Source: Ditylenchus dipsaci
Taxonomy: Eukaryota; Nematoda; Chromadorea; Rhabditida; Anguinidae
Direction: 5' to 3'
DNA length: 64,000 nt
NCBI GenBank assembly: GCA_004194705.1
Contig: SADC01000002.1
Location: forward strand, 62,001-126,000
Each line of letters begins with the position of its first letter. Position 1 is the first letter of the stretch. Position numbers and translations under genes: made by a program. Positions 1 to 10,271 of the stretch are shown here, piece after piece. A model generated the notes under the pieces. It searched no databases. It was not told where the DNA came from and worked only from the letters and a program-made list of their open reading frames with translations.

Positions 1-215
1 CAGAAAATTCCCTAATTTTGGGATTTCGTGCAAATGACGAACGAGATCCAACTCTCAGCCATTCCCAATTATCAGCCAAAGCCACCTTATAAAGGATATT
101 TTACTGCGTTTTGGTCACTGGAGCTGGGCAAAAAGAGCCTCTATATGCATTTCAAATCAAGAGTCTTGCTCGTAATCATGTCTAAGGTAAGTGAGTGGCG
201 CATCTCTAACTGTCG
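1..215. repeat. partial copy of the CCCCTGCGCCCC-hairpin repeat family
   Basis: Positions 110-215 (GGAGCTGGGCAAAAAGAGCC, then a stretch containing TATGCATTTC and GTCTAAGGTAAGTG) recur at 3290-3380, 15160-15200, 27160-27260 and 30620-30655, some in reverse orientation. The open frame across 28-513 follows the repeat and has no recognisable protein character, so I do not call a gene. Confidence 0.55.
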
Positions 216-219
216 TGGT

Positions 220-620
220 GACAAGTGGGCCTTAACATTTGAGGACGCGTCAACAGAGGGATCAATTTTTGAAGATGGAAGATTTGAGAGCCGACATAAG
301 GAAACGGAAATTCGAGTATCGACTTTAAAGCCCACATATTTAGAAATCGAAACTTTGGTCCCGAAATTTAGATCTGGTCATATGTGGATCGATATTTTCA
401 TACCGACAGTTGCGGATGAAACATGTGAGGACCGAAATAAAATACGCGAAATTTGTGGACAGGACACTGCTGGCCCGATATTTGTGGCGCGATATTTCAA
501 GTCCGAAAAATGAGGACGAAGTATTCACTGCTCGATATTAAATTCTTTGTATTTAAAACCCGACATTTGAGGCCCGACATTTAAGGACGCGACATTTGAG
601 GACCGATTTTTCAAGTCGCG
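220..620. repeat. degenerate tandem phrase around GACATTTGAGGCCCG
   Basis: Short degenerate units of the type (C)GACATTTGAGG(C/A)CCG and GCGACATTTAAGG recur roughly every 15-25 bp, most clearly at 555-630. This resembles the phrase arrays seen in the foldback elements further right, but I see no inverted partner in the window. Confidence 0.4.
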
Positions 621-666
621 ACATTTAAGGCCGCCTAAGAATCTTATCTCGAATATGAGTGCGGAA

Positions 667-803
667 TAGGGTTGTCGATCGATTTATTGATATCGACCGA
701 AAAATCGAAACTTTTCGATTTTTTCGATAATTCGATTAATCGATCATCGAAAATTTTTCGATATTTCGATTATTGAAAAAATTCAAATCGATGAACGACC
801 CTA
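667..803. mobile_element. hAT-like MITE (TAGGGTTGTCGA ends)
   Basis: The element begins TAGGGTTGTCGATCGA and ends ATCGATGAACGACCCTA. Its interior is made of repeated TCGAT/ATCGA motifs able to fold back. The flanks GTGCGGAA (659-666) and GTGCGGAT (804-811) form a 7-of-8 target site duplication. The same ends occur at 44558-44668 and 50215-51050. An 8-bp duplication is characteristic of hAT elements. Confidence 0.75.
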
Positions 804-811
804 GTGCGGAT

Positions 812-1740
812 GCTTAGGCGAATTCTTTCTTTTTTATCTCAACTTTTTAAGCAACAGATTCTTTTATTCTTTTTTTAAAGCAAGATATACTTTATCAATA
901 GCTCATCTGGCAGCCCTGAATCTTAGCTAGAAGATGACACCAACAGAAAAATCTTTAAAAAAAAGTCTCTTTTGAGTGTAAGTCTGGTTTAGGATCCGCA
1001 AACAGCCTCCTTATTGTGTATGCGCTTTTACAAACTTCTTCGTTGAAGTGAAACTTTGAAGTCTTCGTAATAATGAAACGACGACTACCAAATTTGTTTA
1101 TGCAAAGTACGGTAAACGAAGAGGATTTGACTTCATCAGATAAAGTCTCAGATACAGGTGATCTTATCATTTATTAAATGGGATGATGTTAAGAGGCTGT
1201 AATCGATAGGCTTTATCTTTTAGAGACTCAATCTAGGTCAGCAGCCAGTATCCCACCTCAAGAAGATGGAAACATCAACGATCAGTATGGACAGGGCAGG
1301 TTTCCTCTAAAAAGGTTGGACAAACTTATGTTTTTAATAGTCTAAAAGTGAACGTAACGATTCCAGACTCTTTATCCAAATTGGCGAAAAAAAGTTGCAG
1401 TTGAAAATAGCTGACGGTAAGGACTCCTTTGTGATTAATCGTGCTCACACGAACTTTCTGACTTTCAGCTGCGGATCGCCAGAAATACTTTGCGTGTCTA
1501 AACGATGTGCTTTCAAATAACCTTTCACAATCCTGAATAAGGTATTTCCCGGCTGTGTAGTGAAACTCCGTAATAGTAAATTTGAACTCAGGTTAACTTG
1601 TGTAGAAAGATAAATTCACGTCCGAAGTAAAACAATACTTTTCATCCCAGAATTGTGTCCAAAAATTGTCATTATCCAGTCTCAATAATCAGGGTATATT
1701 CCCGCTCACCACGGTAGAACTGAGTTTTGCTCGTTTAATT
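812..1740. other. no gene or repeat recognised
   Basis: AT-rich sequence. Short open stretches exist on both strands, but I see no family motif or convincing exon pair. It could be 5' flank or intron of the micropeptide gene that follows. Confidence 0.4.
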
Positions 1741-1758
1741 ATAATTTTCAATCTGCAG

Positions 1759-1869
1759 ATGGAGGCCACGAAAGTCTTATATGTGGTAAAAATGTTCGCC
1801 TTGTATTCTCTGGTTTTTAATATGATACTCTACCAGGCTATTTGTCAGCCCGATATTTTAGAGGATTGA
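1759..1869 (+). CDS. possible membrane micropeptide or terminal exon upstream of NDUFA8
   Basis: An ATG placed directly after a splice-type acceptor (TTTTCAATCTGCAG, ending 1758) opens a 36-residue frame. It has one central hydrophobic segment (MFALYSLVFNMILYQAIC), a basic N-terminal side (TK, VK) and an acidic tail ending ILED, consistent with a single-pass membrane protein. An AATAAA signal lies at 1895-1900, only about 26 bp after the stop, and a strong acceptor for the next gene follows at 2013. This poly(A)-to-acceptor spacing of about 110 bp is typical of nematode operons, so the frame may be the upstream cistron of NDUFA8. I do not recognise the protein. It may instead be the last exon of a longer gene. 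The acceptor could serve cis or trans splicing; the sequence cannot decide. Confidence 0.4.
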   Translation: MEATKVLYVVKMFALYSLVFNMILYQAICQPDILED

Positions 1870-1894
1870 TCTCTATTAATTGGCTCTTTTTTTA

Positions 1895-1900
1895 AATAAA
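1895..1900 (+). terminator. AATAAA poly(A) signal of the upstream cistron
   Basis: A canonical AATAAA lies about 26 bp after the stop of the micropeptide frame and about 110 bp before the acceptor of NDUFA8. Confidence 0.5.
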
Positions 1901-1999
1901 GCATTAAATGAGATGATTAAAACATGCACTTCAAAGTGTTTGTATACACAGCATATTGTTCAATTGATTGTTGAATCCTCAATTTTTTCATAGCACTAA

Positions 2000-2013
2000 C
2001 TTCTACTTTTCAG
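2000..2013 (+). promoter_or_regulatory. candidate trans-splice acceptor of NDUFA8
   Basis: TTCTACTTTTCAG ends at 2013, 23 bp before the NDUFA8 ATG, with no obvious upstream donor exon. In nematodes such acceptors commonly receive a spliced leader. The close upstream poly(A) signal suggests the downstream position in an operon. This is inference from spacing and motif. Confidence 0.45.
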
Positions 2014-2036
2014 CTAGCTAAATTTCCGTGGTAAAG

Positions 2037-5000
2037 ATGGTTATCTCAAACTCGGTGTCTTCTTTTAATTTAATGTTTGCAATACAATAATCTTCACCCT
2101 TGTAGCTCCGAATGCCGACTGAAGAAGAATTGACCGTGCCGCAGGAAATAACGCTTTCTACTCCATGGTTTGTTTGAGGAACAATGTTTTTATTTAATAA
2201 TTTTTCAAAATTCTTTCAGGCTAAAGGCCGTTGCTCCGTATGTTATTCTGTATTCCGAGGATCGGTCCTAATTAATATGTGTGGATTACAGTTATATGGC
2301 ACGAAGTTGTGAGACCGAGATTAAGGTTTAAGAACACAGGCTTCTTCGCTTCATTTCGAAATTTATGATTTTTTTTTCAGGAATTCATGCTGCTGCGTAG
2401 AGAGTGCGAGGATCCGCGGATGGTGCTAAAAGAAGGGGCCAAAGTGACAGCTTGTGGGTTGATTTTCTCAAAAGTTTGAAGAAGACCTGCACCGGCGAAG
2501 CCGAGCGGCATGCCAACTGCCTCGACAAAGCCAGCCAAAGACTTTACTTGTCCGAGTATGATTACGTGTGTAAAACCACATTCTAACATAAAAAAATTCT
2601 ATTCAGATGTCGTGAGACTCAGCGAGTTATGGATCAGTGCGTAGAGAAGCATCTGCAGATTGCCCGACCGCCAATGGGTATATTTGTGATACAAACATCA
2701 TTCATGTATGTTCTGATTACAGGATACTTCAGCACTATGCACTCTCATGAAAGCACTGTACCAAAATTCGGTTGGTAATTTAGAGTGTCTTAAAATTTTC
2801 TAGCTGTAGAATGGAATAATTCTCGGATTCTTACCATCTTAAAATCAACATGATTTTTTGGCGCTACTTGCATATACCCCCCCCCCCCAAATCAACTTTT
2901 TTAAAATGTTCCCAAACACCCTATATCGACCTAAAATCGCCTCAGAAGCTCAAAAAAGACATTATTTTTGAGTTCTGGTCAATAAAAAATCGAGTTTCTG
3001 GACCACCAAAAAGTACCCATTTTGACCATTTTCGAAGGGATTTAAGTCTGTATTAGGGTGGAAATAGACCAAAAAGGGACCAATTTTGAACAAAAAGGAA
3101 GATGTTGAACATAGTTTTGTTGACTGGGGCCTACCGCATAAATAAACTCTGGTATGCATACATTTTTATGCATCCAGAGTTACTTTCGAGTGATTTGCGT
3201 CTAAGGTATGTGGGTGTGCGCATCTCAACCCCAAACAACCAAGCCCCTGCGCCCCTTCGGGGCGCAGGGGCTTGAGAGTTAGAGATGCGCGCACACACTT
3301 ACCTTAGACATGATTCCGAGATGTACTCTTGACCATAAAATGCATATAGAGTCTTTTTTGACACGGCGCAGTTGAAAAACATGGTGAGGCAGGCGAAGAA
3401 TACAAAAATTTTGAACTTTTAACGTGTTGCCATAAAAGTGGCCCCCTTTTATTGGGTGCACTACGTTTCACCGTCACTTTTTTCACCGTTCACTATTTTC
3501 ACCGTCACTATTTTCACCGTCACCTATTTTCACCGTCACTATTTTCACCGTCACTATTTTCACCGTCACCTATTTTCACCGTTCACTAAATTCACCGTCA
3601 GCACTTTAGGACCGCTTTTTAGATCTAAATTTTTCTAAAATTTAAACAGTCTTGGTACCAAATTGTAGCCTTGAATGTCAGCTACATTTTGGTACTACAA
3701 ATTCTGAAAAAATAAAAAATATTTAGAACTAAACTTTAGAAGGCGTTCAATCTCACACTTTTCATCACGGTAGAACGCAGGGTGAGCGTCTTTTAAAGTT
3801 TAGAACTAAAATTTTTCGTTTTTTTTTAGAAATTGTAGTACCAAAATGTAGCTGGCATTCAGGGCTACAATTTGGTACCAAAAATTTTAAAAATTTCGAA
3901 AAATTTAGACCTATAAAGTGGTCCTAAAATGCTGACGGTGAATTTAGGTGACGGTGAAAATAGTGACGGTGAAAATAGTGACGGTGTAAATAGTGAACGG
4001 TGAAAATAGTGACGGTGAAAATAGTGAACGGTGAAAACAGTGACGGTGAAACGTAGTGCACCCAATTTATTCCCTTCCCCTCCCAATACAGCCCTTATTC
4101 CCTTTAAAATTCAAAAGGCGCCAATTTAAAATTTTCAAATTTTGACTCAAAAACCATGATACCCCCCCTGTGGATTGAAAAATTTTTTTTTCTCAGAACC
4201 AAAAAAACAGCCGGCTTTCTCATGAAATCGGGGTCGAAAAACACGAATATGATGTTATCTCCTCGATCTGATCAGTCCCGTGGGGAGGGGGGGTGGTTTC
4301 GAAACTGTAACCCAATAGGACTATCCAGGAACATTTCGGTAGTATCCTGGAACTGACGTTTTTCCCCAATTTTAATTCACATACTCCTTTGCAACGTTAA
4401 ACTCAAAATGTAGCTCTGCTCCTTGCCGTCCTTTTCAGTAAACGGTTGTATAAAATAATGTAAATTGAAATCACAAAAAATCACAGTTCCTAAATAATAC
4501 TGAAATCCAGCTCCAGTGACCAGAACATGATAAAACAGGTAAAAAGTCGAAATTCAAAAGTGCCCAAAACTCAATTTTTTATTGACCAGAACTTGAAAAT
4601 AATGTCGTTTTTGAACTCCTGAGGCGATTTTGAGTCGATATAGGGTGTTTTAAAACACTTTTAAAAAAAGTTGATTTGGGGGGGGGTATATGCAAGTAGC
4701 GTCGATTTTTTTTCTAAAAATGAAAAGAAATTATTAAAAATTGAAAAATTTCGACGGCATAGTTCCTTAGAAAACATCATGGTCATTCGAAAATTAAATT
4801 AATTTTGTATTCTTTGCAAAAGTATTTTCTTTCAGTGCCGAAAACTCGCGACTATCAGGCTGAGGTTAGTTTTTAGCCTTGCACCATGATTTGGTGCTGA
4901 AGCCTTCTTACTTTTAAGGCAAAGGAAGTTATGGCTGAGTTGCCGGCGGACTATCACCTTCGTGAGTTTATCTTTTCGTTTATTAGTTACAATCCGGGCG

Positions 5001-5079
5001 AAATGAATCAATAATTGTTTAAGGTAAGGACTACAAGCGATTCGAGCAACATGTTTACAACCTAATCGAGAGAACCTAA
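2037..5079 (+). CDS. NDUFA8: NADH dehydrogenase 1 alpha subcomplex subunit 8 (complex I accessory subunit)
   Basis: NDUFA8 is a twin-CX9C accessory subunit on the intermembrane-space side of mitochondrial complex I. Exons: 2037-2054, 2106-2167, 2220-2237, 2292-2325, 2381-2555, 2607-2677, 2723-2770, 4836-4864, 4919-4961, 5024-5079; all introns are GT-AG. Conserved blocks seen: PTEEELTV, LKAVAPYM, CETEIKEFMLLRRECEDPR, EGAKVTAC, VDFLKSLKKTC, ANCLDKASQ, CRETQRVMDQCVEKHL and RPPMGYFS, with the CX9C-type cysteines. The frame breaks once, at the GGG run 2456-2458. One extra G restores C-G-V-D-F, and the total then divides exactly by three (184 residues; human is 172). I read this as an assembly deletion. 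An 18-nt microexon (2220-2237) is required. Intron 7 (2771-4835) holds a large transposon. The upstream ATG at 2037 is chosen because it follows the acceptor at 2013; the ATG at 2112 is an alternative. Confidence 0.93.
2861..4702. mobile_element. long-TIR repeat (GGCGCTACTTGCATATACCCC family) in an NDUFA8 intron
   Basis: The left arm (2861-3100) starts GCGCTACTTGCATATACCCC and continues through a C tract to CCTATATCGACCTAAAATCG. The right arm (4545-4702) is its inverted copy, ending in the reverse of the same start. The arms are about 150-170 bp and share a long interrupted homology. Inside lie the hairpin CCCCTGCGCCCCTTCGGGGC (about 3243-3265) and a separate foldback (3451-4066). The same family fills a LEPROT intron at 26804-27434, and parts recur near 14090-15300 and 39590-39740. 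No transposase is visible, so it is non-autonomous. Confidence 0.75.
3451..4066. mobile_element. foldback element with inverted TTTTCACCGTCACTA arrays
   Basis: The ends ATTGGGTGCACTACG and CGTAGTGCACCCAAT are exact inverted copies. Immediately inside, the left arm is a tandem array of a 14-15 bp phrase (TTTTCACCGTCACTA, about 3465-3600) and the right arm is the same phrase inverted (3935-4050). The centre contains a second inverted pair (GGTACCAAATTGTAGC...). It is nested inside the larger element at 2861-4702. Confidence 0.85.
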
Positions 5080-5164
5080 GAAATGGGCAGGTACCGAATT
5101 CCAAGAATAATAGCTGTAAACATAGGAATCTAAACTGTTTGTAATTGGAATCGATTGGTGGTTG

Positions 5165-5170
5165 AATAAA
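5165..5170 (+). terminator. NDUFA8: AATAAA poly(A) signal of NDUFA8
   Basis: AATAAA lies 86 bp after the NDUFA8 stop codon. The next 20 bp lead directly into the large palindromic element at 5191, so that insertion sits at the very 3' edge of the gene. Confidence 0.7.
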
Positions 5171-5194
5171 TGTAATTGTCTGTGTGTCCTACTA

Positions 5195-6046
5195 AAGTGC
5201 GGTGCATAATTATACGACCACCCCTATTTTGCGAATTTCGGGACTTTTCGAAATAATTCCTAAAATCTACTACCACCATTCGAAAAAGCGCGCTGAAAAA
5301 CGGTGGTTTTGCTACAGTATCGATAAGTAGCCGATATTTTTGTAAGAAATTTTTTCAAAAATGTGAAATTTCGGCGGTGCATATTTATACGACCGATGAT
5401 TTTGATAGTCAAAATCAAAGTAAATCTAAGGAAAATGGTTGTTTGACCGCATAAATACTGATTTTTCTTAAAATTTTTAATATCATAATTTACCAGTTAA
5501 TGCACTTTTTGGAAGCTTAATATTTTTTCTACAAAATGACATGTCAGCTTTTTCATAAGATTGTACAGGGCTGAGAAACGGACGGTTTAAATTGAAAGAA
5601 GTGAAAAACCTCTACTTTGCTTTATTTTGAGACATTTCACTTCTTTCAATTTAAACCGTCCGTTTCTCAGCCCTGTACAATCTTATGAAAAAGCTGACAT
5701 GTCATTTTGTAGAAAAAATATTAAGCTTCCAAAAAGTGCATTAACTGGTAAATTATGATATTAAAAATTTTAAGAAAAATCAGTATTTATGCGGTCAAAC
5801 AACCATTTTCCTTAGATTTACTTTGATTTTGACTATCAAAATCATCGGTCGTATAAATATGCACCGCCGAAATTTCACATTTTTGAAAAAATTTCTTACA
5901 AAAATATCGGCTACTTATCGATACTGTAGCAAAACCACCGTTTTTCAGCGCGCTTTTCGAATGGTGGTAGTAGATTTTAGGAATTATTTCGAAAAGTCCC
6001 GAAATTCGCAAAATAGGGGGTGGTCGTATAATTATGCACCGCACTT
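5195..6046. mobile_element. near-perfect 850-bp palindrome, Tc1/mariner-like MITE
   Basis: About 410 bp from AAGTGCGGTGCATAATTATA inward is repeated inverted to the end at 6046, separated by only a few tens of bases around 5609-5640. TA dinucleotides flank both ends (5193-5194, 6047-6048), as expected for Tc1/mariner insertions. The terminal GTGC-rich motif also recalls that superfamily. No transposase frame exists. A divergent relative of the central part (CCGTCCGTTTCTCAGCCCTG) lies at 23925-23950. The low divergence between the arms suggests recent insertion or gene conversion. Confidence 0.85.
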
Positions 6047-6607
6047 TAGTTCTCTGCTTGCTTTTGTGTCAGTTTGAGTCTAGTTCACTATGAGTCAAAA
6101 ACAGCAGCAGATAACATTTAAGGTCTGGAATTACGACCGAAATTGTAATTTGTGTTATACGGGGAAGAAACTTTATATGCGCATTGCCCTGGGGCAGGGA
6201 CACGGGTGTTTCCCTCAAAGTGCGTTTCCCCTCAAGCTCGTTTCCCCTCAAAGTTCGTTTCCCCTCAAAGTGCGTTTCCCCTCAAGCTCGTTTCCCCTCA
6301 AAGTTCGTTTCCCCTCAAAGTTCGTTTCCCCTCAAAGGTCGTTTCCCCTCAAGTGTCGATTCCCTTAAAAATAATTTTTTCTACAAAAAAATTCGATCAA
6401 AATAAACTAATGTAATACAAAAAGCATGAAATATCGTTGGTTTTATTTTAGTCCCAAAGACTTTCGAATAATGTTTTTGTAACCACTTGTACGTCAAAAA
6501 TAAAATATTCACTCTTATTGTGTTATAGAAAGTTTTCAATCGTCTATATATATTTTTCGGACACGGACACAATATCCCAGGGCCACAATATCCCGCGGAT
6601 ACAATAT

Positions 6608-6919
6608 CCAAGTGGTCGTCCACTCGGATCAAAAATTTTTTGCTCACGTTCTCGGCTTCTAAAATACTTTTTCTGCACTAATTATAGCACACTGAAGATG
6701 GTTTGACAGTAGTAAAATAACGTTTATGAAGAAATTTTGAGTTATAGTAAATTCTTGATTTTGATAAATTAAGAGTTCACAATAACTCAAAAATTTCTCG
6801 ATAAAACGTGATTTTACCACTGTCAAACCATCTTCAGCATGCTCGAATCAGTTCAGAAAAATGGTTTTGGAACCCGAAAACGTAAAAAAGTTTTTTGATC
6901 CAAGTGGACGACCACTTGG
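6608..6919. mobile_element. MITE with CCAAGTGGTCGTCCAC ends, copy 1
   Basis: Ends CCAAGTGGTCGTCCACTCGG and CCAAGTGGACGACCACTTGG are inverted. A second, inner inverted repeat (CTGAAGATGGTTTGACAG...AACTCAAAAATTTCT) spans 6690-6835. The same structure in the same orientation occurs at 13302-13608. Confidence 0.8.
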
Positions 6920-6924
6920 ATAGA

Positions 6925-7070
6925 CATCGCCTAGGATGATGGTTCAAATCCAGCTGGGTGCATACCTTTATTTATCATTATTTTGAGTGTTTAAGTGGTG
7001 TAAAAGTTCATATACTCATTCCCAAGGTTACTGGTTCGACCCCATCTGGGTGCAATCAGTCTCGAGTAGA
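6925..7070 (+). repeat. tRNA-derived SINE-like fragments with B-box motifs
   Basis: GATGGTTCAAATCCAGCTGG (6942) and CTGGTTCGACCCCATCTGGG (7030) resemble the RNA polymerase III B box (GGTTCRANNCC). Each is followed by GGTGCA. Related motifs occur at 13270 (reverse), 13660 and 14050. No complete cloverleaf is visible, so I call them SINE-like only. Confidence 0.35.
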
Positions 7071-7439
7071 GGACCCCCATTTCAAATTTAACCGTTTTCA
7101 GAACGCAATTTTGAATTAAATCGCTTGGGTTTTCAATCACTTTGAGCTAAATCTAAAATTTTGGATTCTGGATGTGGATACCCCTCGGGTAGGTACCACG
7201 GGGTAAACTTTACTTATTTATTTACTTATTTTGAAGGGAACTTATTTTGAAAGGAACTTATTTTGAGGGGAAACGACTTTTGAGGGGAAACGACTTTTGA
7301 GGGAAACGACCTTTGAGGGGAAACGACCTTTGAGGGGAAACGACCTTTGAGGGGAAACGAACTTTGAGGGAAACGAACTTTGAGGGGAAACGAGCTTGAG
7401 GGGAAACGCACTTTGAGGGGAAACGAGGCGGACCCCTGG

Positions 7440-7560
7440 GGCACACCCACAACTGAGCACAAAGTATATTAGAAAAAATTCAACTGAGCAAAAAGTCATC
7501 TAACAATAAATTCAAATGAGAAACAATTGTTCTTGGCAAGATTTGTTCCTAAAATAATTT
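7440..7560. repeat. dispersed repeat, inverted relative to 13920-14040
   Basis: GGCACACCCACAACTGAGCA and the following 100 bp (including CAACTGAGCAAAAAGTCAT and GAGAAACAATTG) reappear as the reverse complement at about 13920-14040. No coding content. Confidence 0.7.
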
Positions 7561-7856
7561 TCAGCATTAAAGCTTTTCTAGAAACAATACTTTCCGAATT
7601 GAACAAAGTGATCAATAAAACATTTAATACAGTTGACCATCGATATAATATACCGCCGATACAGGCCATCTCTAACTGGCTGTACAACACTATATAAACT
7701 GAAAATTTTAGGTAAGACTAAAATTTTTTATTTAGAAAGTCGAAATTTCACAGGTTTCGAATCCAGTTACCTAAAAACCATATTTGTCAGTTTTGTTTCT
7801 GCAAAAATAGGTCGTTTGGTCACCTTGATCCGCGGTCCAGGTGACATCCATCCATC

Positions 7857-8097
7857 TCACAGCTAATTTTAATCCAGTGGTACGCCACAAAGTGCCACTG
7901 GAATGCCACAAAGTGCCACTGGAAACCACTAAGTGCCACTGGAATGCCAGAAAAGTCGTTAAATCCAGTGGTATTCCACTGGAAAACCACTGGATCAAAT
8001 AACTAAGTGGCATTCCAGTGGTAATTAGTGGCATTCCAGTGGCACTTTGTGGCGTACCACTGGCAGTTTGTGGTATTCCACTGGATCAAACTGACAA
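7857..8097. mobile_element. CCAGTGG-phrase foldback element, copy 1
   Basis: After CACAGCTAATTTTAATCCAG the sequence is an alternating direct and inverted array of CCAGTGG(N)TNCCAC and GTGGCATTCCAGTGG phrases. A relative in the opposite orientation lies at 12880-13115 and ends CACTGGATTAAATTAGCTGTG. The palindromic phrase structure can form many overlapping hairpins. Confidence 0.7.
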
Positions 8098-8124
8098 AGT
8101 ATGGTGTCAGATCACAAGTTTTCT

Positions 8125-8935
8125 CAGAGGGGCATTCCCACGCTGATAAGAGGTGGTGCCCGGAATTCAAAAAATTTTCCTAATCACTGAACTTCTGTAC
8201 GTATTTTTCAACTTGGTTTCTAAGAAAACCATACCTAAAATTAAAAGACCATGAAACTTGATAAGCGCAGCACTTTGCGAAATTTGAATTCGTGCGGGGC
8301 CACCCTAATTTTGTCAAAAATATTTTTAAATTTTTTATTTGCATTTAAAATTTTCACAAAACTTTGAGCCATCTACTAGTCGAGCCCAACGTTGCTTGAC
8401 TATGCCAGATCGGACGAGTTCGACAACTTCCGTTGCACTACACTTTCCTACTGCATTATTGTGTTCTAGTAGGTCTTGTCAAAAGTTCTGTCGTTTTATT
8501 TCAAAAGCAATATTTGTGGCGTTATGTTTTTACCATAGATTTTTTTAACATTTTTCAAAAGTTTACCACTTATTTTGTAGCTGAGAATCTTGGCTACAGA
8601 ATGACTGGTCAACTTTTGAAAAATGTTAAAAAAATCTATGGTAAAAACACAACGCCACAGATATTGCTTTTGAAAAAAAATGACAGCCCTTTTGACACGA
8701 CCGAATATATTGACTAATAAAGAAAATTCGAATTTTAAATGCATACAAAAAATAATAATTCGAAAACATTATTGACAAAATTACTGTGGTCCCGCGCGAA
8801 TTCAAATTTTGCGAATGGTCCTTCAAATTCTAGGCCTTGTTTTAATGGAAAGCAAGTTGAAAATTCCTTACAGAAATTCAATGATAGGGATTTTTTTTGA
8901 ATTCGCCGGCACCACCACTTATTAGCATGGGGTGT
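8125..8935. mobile_element. foldback element, arms of about 330 bp
   Basis: Several left-arm blocks recur inverted on the right. GCAATATTTGTGGCGTTATG (8506) pairs with 8640-8675, TTTGAATTCGTGCGGGGCCAC (8283) with 8790-8812, and GATAAGAGGTGGTGCCCGGAATTC (8144) with 8896-8920. The centre (8575-8600) is a short TAGC/GCTA hairpin. A related segment lies near 40200-40440. Confidence 0.75.
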
Positions 8936-8944
8936 ACCAAACCC

Positions 8945-9500
8945 CGTCTTTTCCTAATTGGAATTCTTGCAAATTCAAACTTTATTAATCCGATTAAAGA
9001 TAACTGGCACAATGCCATAGCTGGGCCAAAATCATCTTGATTTCTTACTAACTGGGCCGAAAAGCATTTTGATTTTCACCAACTGGGCCAAAAATTGATT
9101 TGATTTTTTACTAACTGGGACAAACACTAATTAGTATTTTATCAACTGGGCCGAATACTCATACCATGCAAATCACCCTAAACCACTTTAATTCATACCG
9201 AACAGCTCTAAACGAGCCTATACAGGGATAAACCGATGAAAAAGAAAGATCGGGGGACTCTTTAACACTAGAACGGTGACTTTGGCGCAATCTATCAAAA
9301 TTTAAATGCTATTTGGCCCAATTGGTAAAAAAATCAGAATGCTTTTGGCCTAGTTGGTAAGAAATCAAGTTGCTTTTTGGACGAGTTTGGCGTTGCGCCA
9401 ATTTTCAAATCCCAATTGGTAAAAGTTCCAATAGTACATTGTGCAAATTTTTTAATTCGAATTTATTAAGTTCGAATTCGCAATAATTCCAGGTTTCGAA
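8945..9500. mobile_element. foldback element with ACTGGGCCAAAA arrays
   Basis: A degenerate phrase of about 34 bp, ACTGGGCCAAAA...GATTTTTTACTA, repeats four to five times at 9010-9160. It recurs inverted (GGCCCAATTGGTAAAAAAATC) at 9290-9425. The flanks CTAATTGGAATTCTTGCAAA and TTCGAATTCGCAATAATTCC are also inverted. Confidence 0.7.
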
Positions 9501-10271
9501 GGACGAGAAATGGTACACCCATTAGCATGGGCATGCCATTTTTTAAACGTGAAATACGGTCTATTATTTAAATAATTAAAGTCTCGTTGATTACGATATC
9601 GTTCGATCTTGATTGAATTTGTCAAAAGTTTGTACAGTCAAACTTCGATATAACGTACCCTCCATATAACGTACCTCTCGATATAACGTACCCCTTGAGA
9701 CCATTTGGTTGGATTACTTTAAATTACAATAAGTTTACCCCGCTATAATGTACCCTTGATATAACGTACCCCTTGATATAACGTACCCTTTGCAGATAAC
9801 ACTGACCTTTACGTTACCCTCGCTATAACGTACCCTTGAAAAATAGTGTTTATATACCAATTTCATACAGTTTTTGCTCTTTTTCTGCTTCTGCAATATT
9901 TTCTGTAGTCATTAAATGTTTCCCTTTTAGTTTCGATGAGTACTCCAAAGCCGAAGCGAAATATAAATCAAAACTGTTTGATGAAATATATCAGCCTATC
10001 TTTGTGCTACCTCCCTATATTAAAGGTATCGAGGTTTGCCTCGCCAACAGCCAGAATTGGCCTTGCTTAAACAACATCAGTTTTGAACCTATTTTAAACG
10101 CCTTAAAACATTCACTTTTTTGCGTAAGAAATAAAAATCTGAATACACAGACATAAAGAGCATGAAAAATTGATATATAAAGATAAATATCAAAAATGGT
10201 GATTCCTTTGCAGTTTATTAAAAAAACACAAAGTTTGCTACGATGTAAAAAGACCTTGCCGTAGTTTTAGG

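Larger units (their letters stand above)
6195..7450. mobile_element. foldback element with 17-bp inverted arrays (TTTCCCCTCAAAGTTCG)
   Basis: The left arm (6210-6360) holds about nine tandem copies of a 17-bp phrase TTTCCCCTCAAAGTTCG with variants. The right arm (7240-7430) holds about eleven inverted copies, AGGGGAAACGACCTTTG. Outside them, CCCTGGGGCA...GGG and its inverted counterpart ACCCCTGGGGCACACCC mark the probable ends. Because 17 is not a multiple of three, the array stays open in several frames, producing spurious FPLK-repeat open frames on both strands. A second element (6608-6919) sits inside. Confidence 0.8.

Noticed and set aside
2459..2475. A 17-nt GT..AG interval in NDUFA8 that could be removed to fix the frame
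   Set aside because: Too short for a spliceosomal intron, and it would delete conserved VDFLK residues.
3438..4086. His/Phe-rich repeat frames (FTVTYFHRHYFHRH) on both strands
   Set aside because: Translation of the TTTTCACCGTCACTA arrays; the inverted copies give the same peptide on both strands.
6090..6415. Overlapping long frames rich in FPLK/FPSK/VSPQ repeats, likewise at 7226-7499 on the other strand
   Set aside because: They are all frames of one 17-bp tandem repeat, present in inverted orientation as arms of a foldback element, and not protein genes.
8339..8826. Paired frames with near-identical peptides (SKAIFVALCFYHRFF) on both strands
   Set aside because: The identity arises from the inverted arms of the foldback element at 8125-8935.
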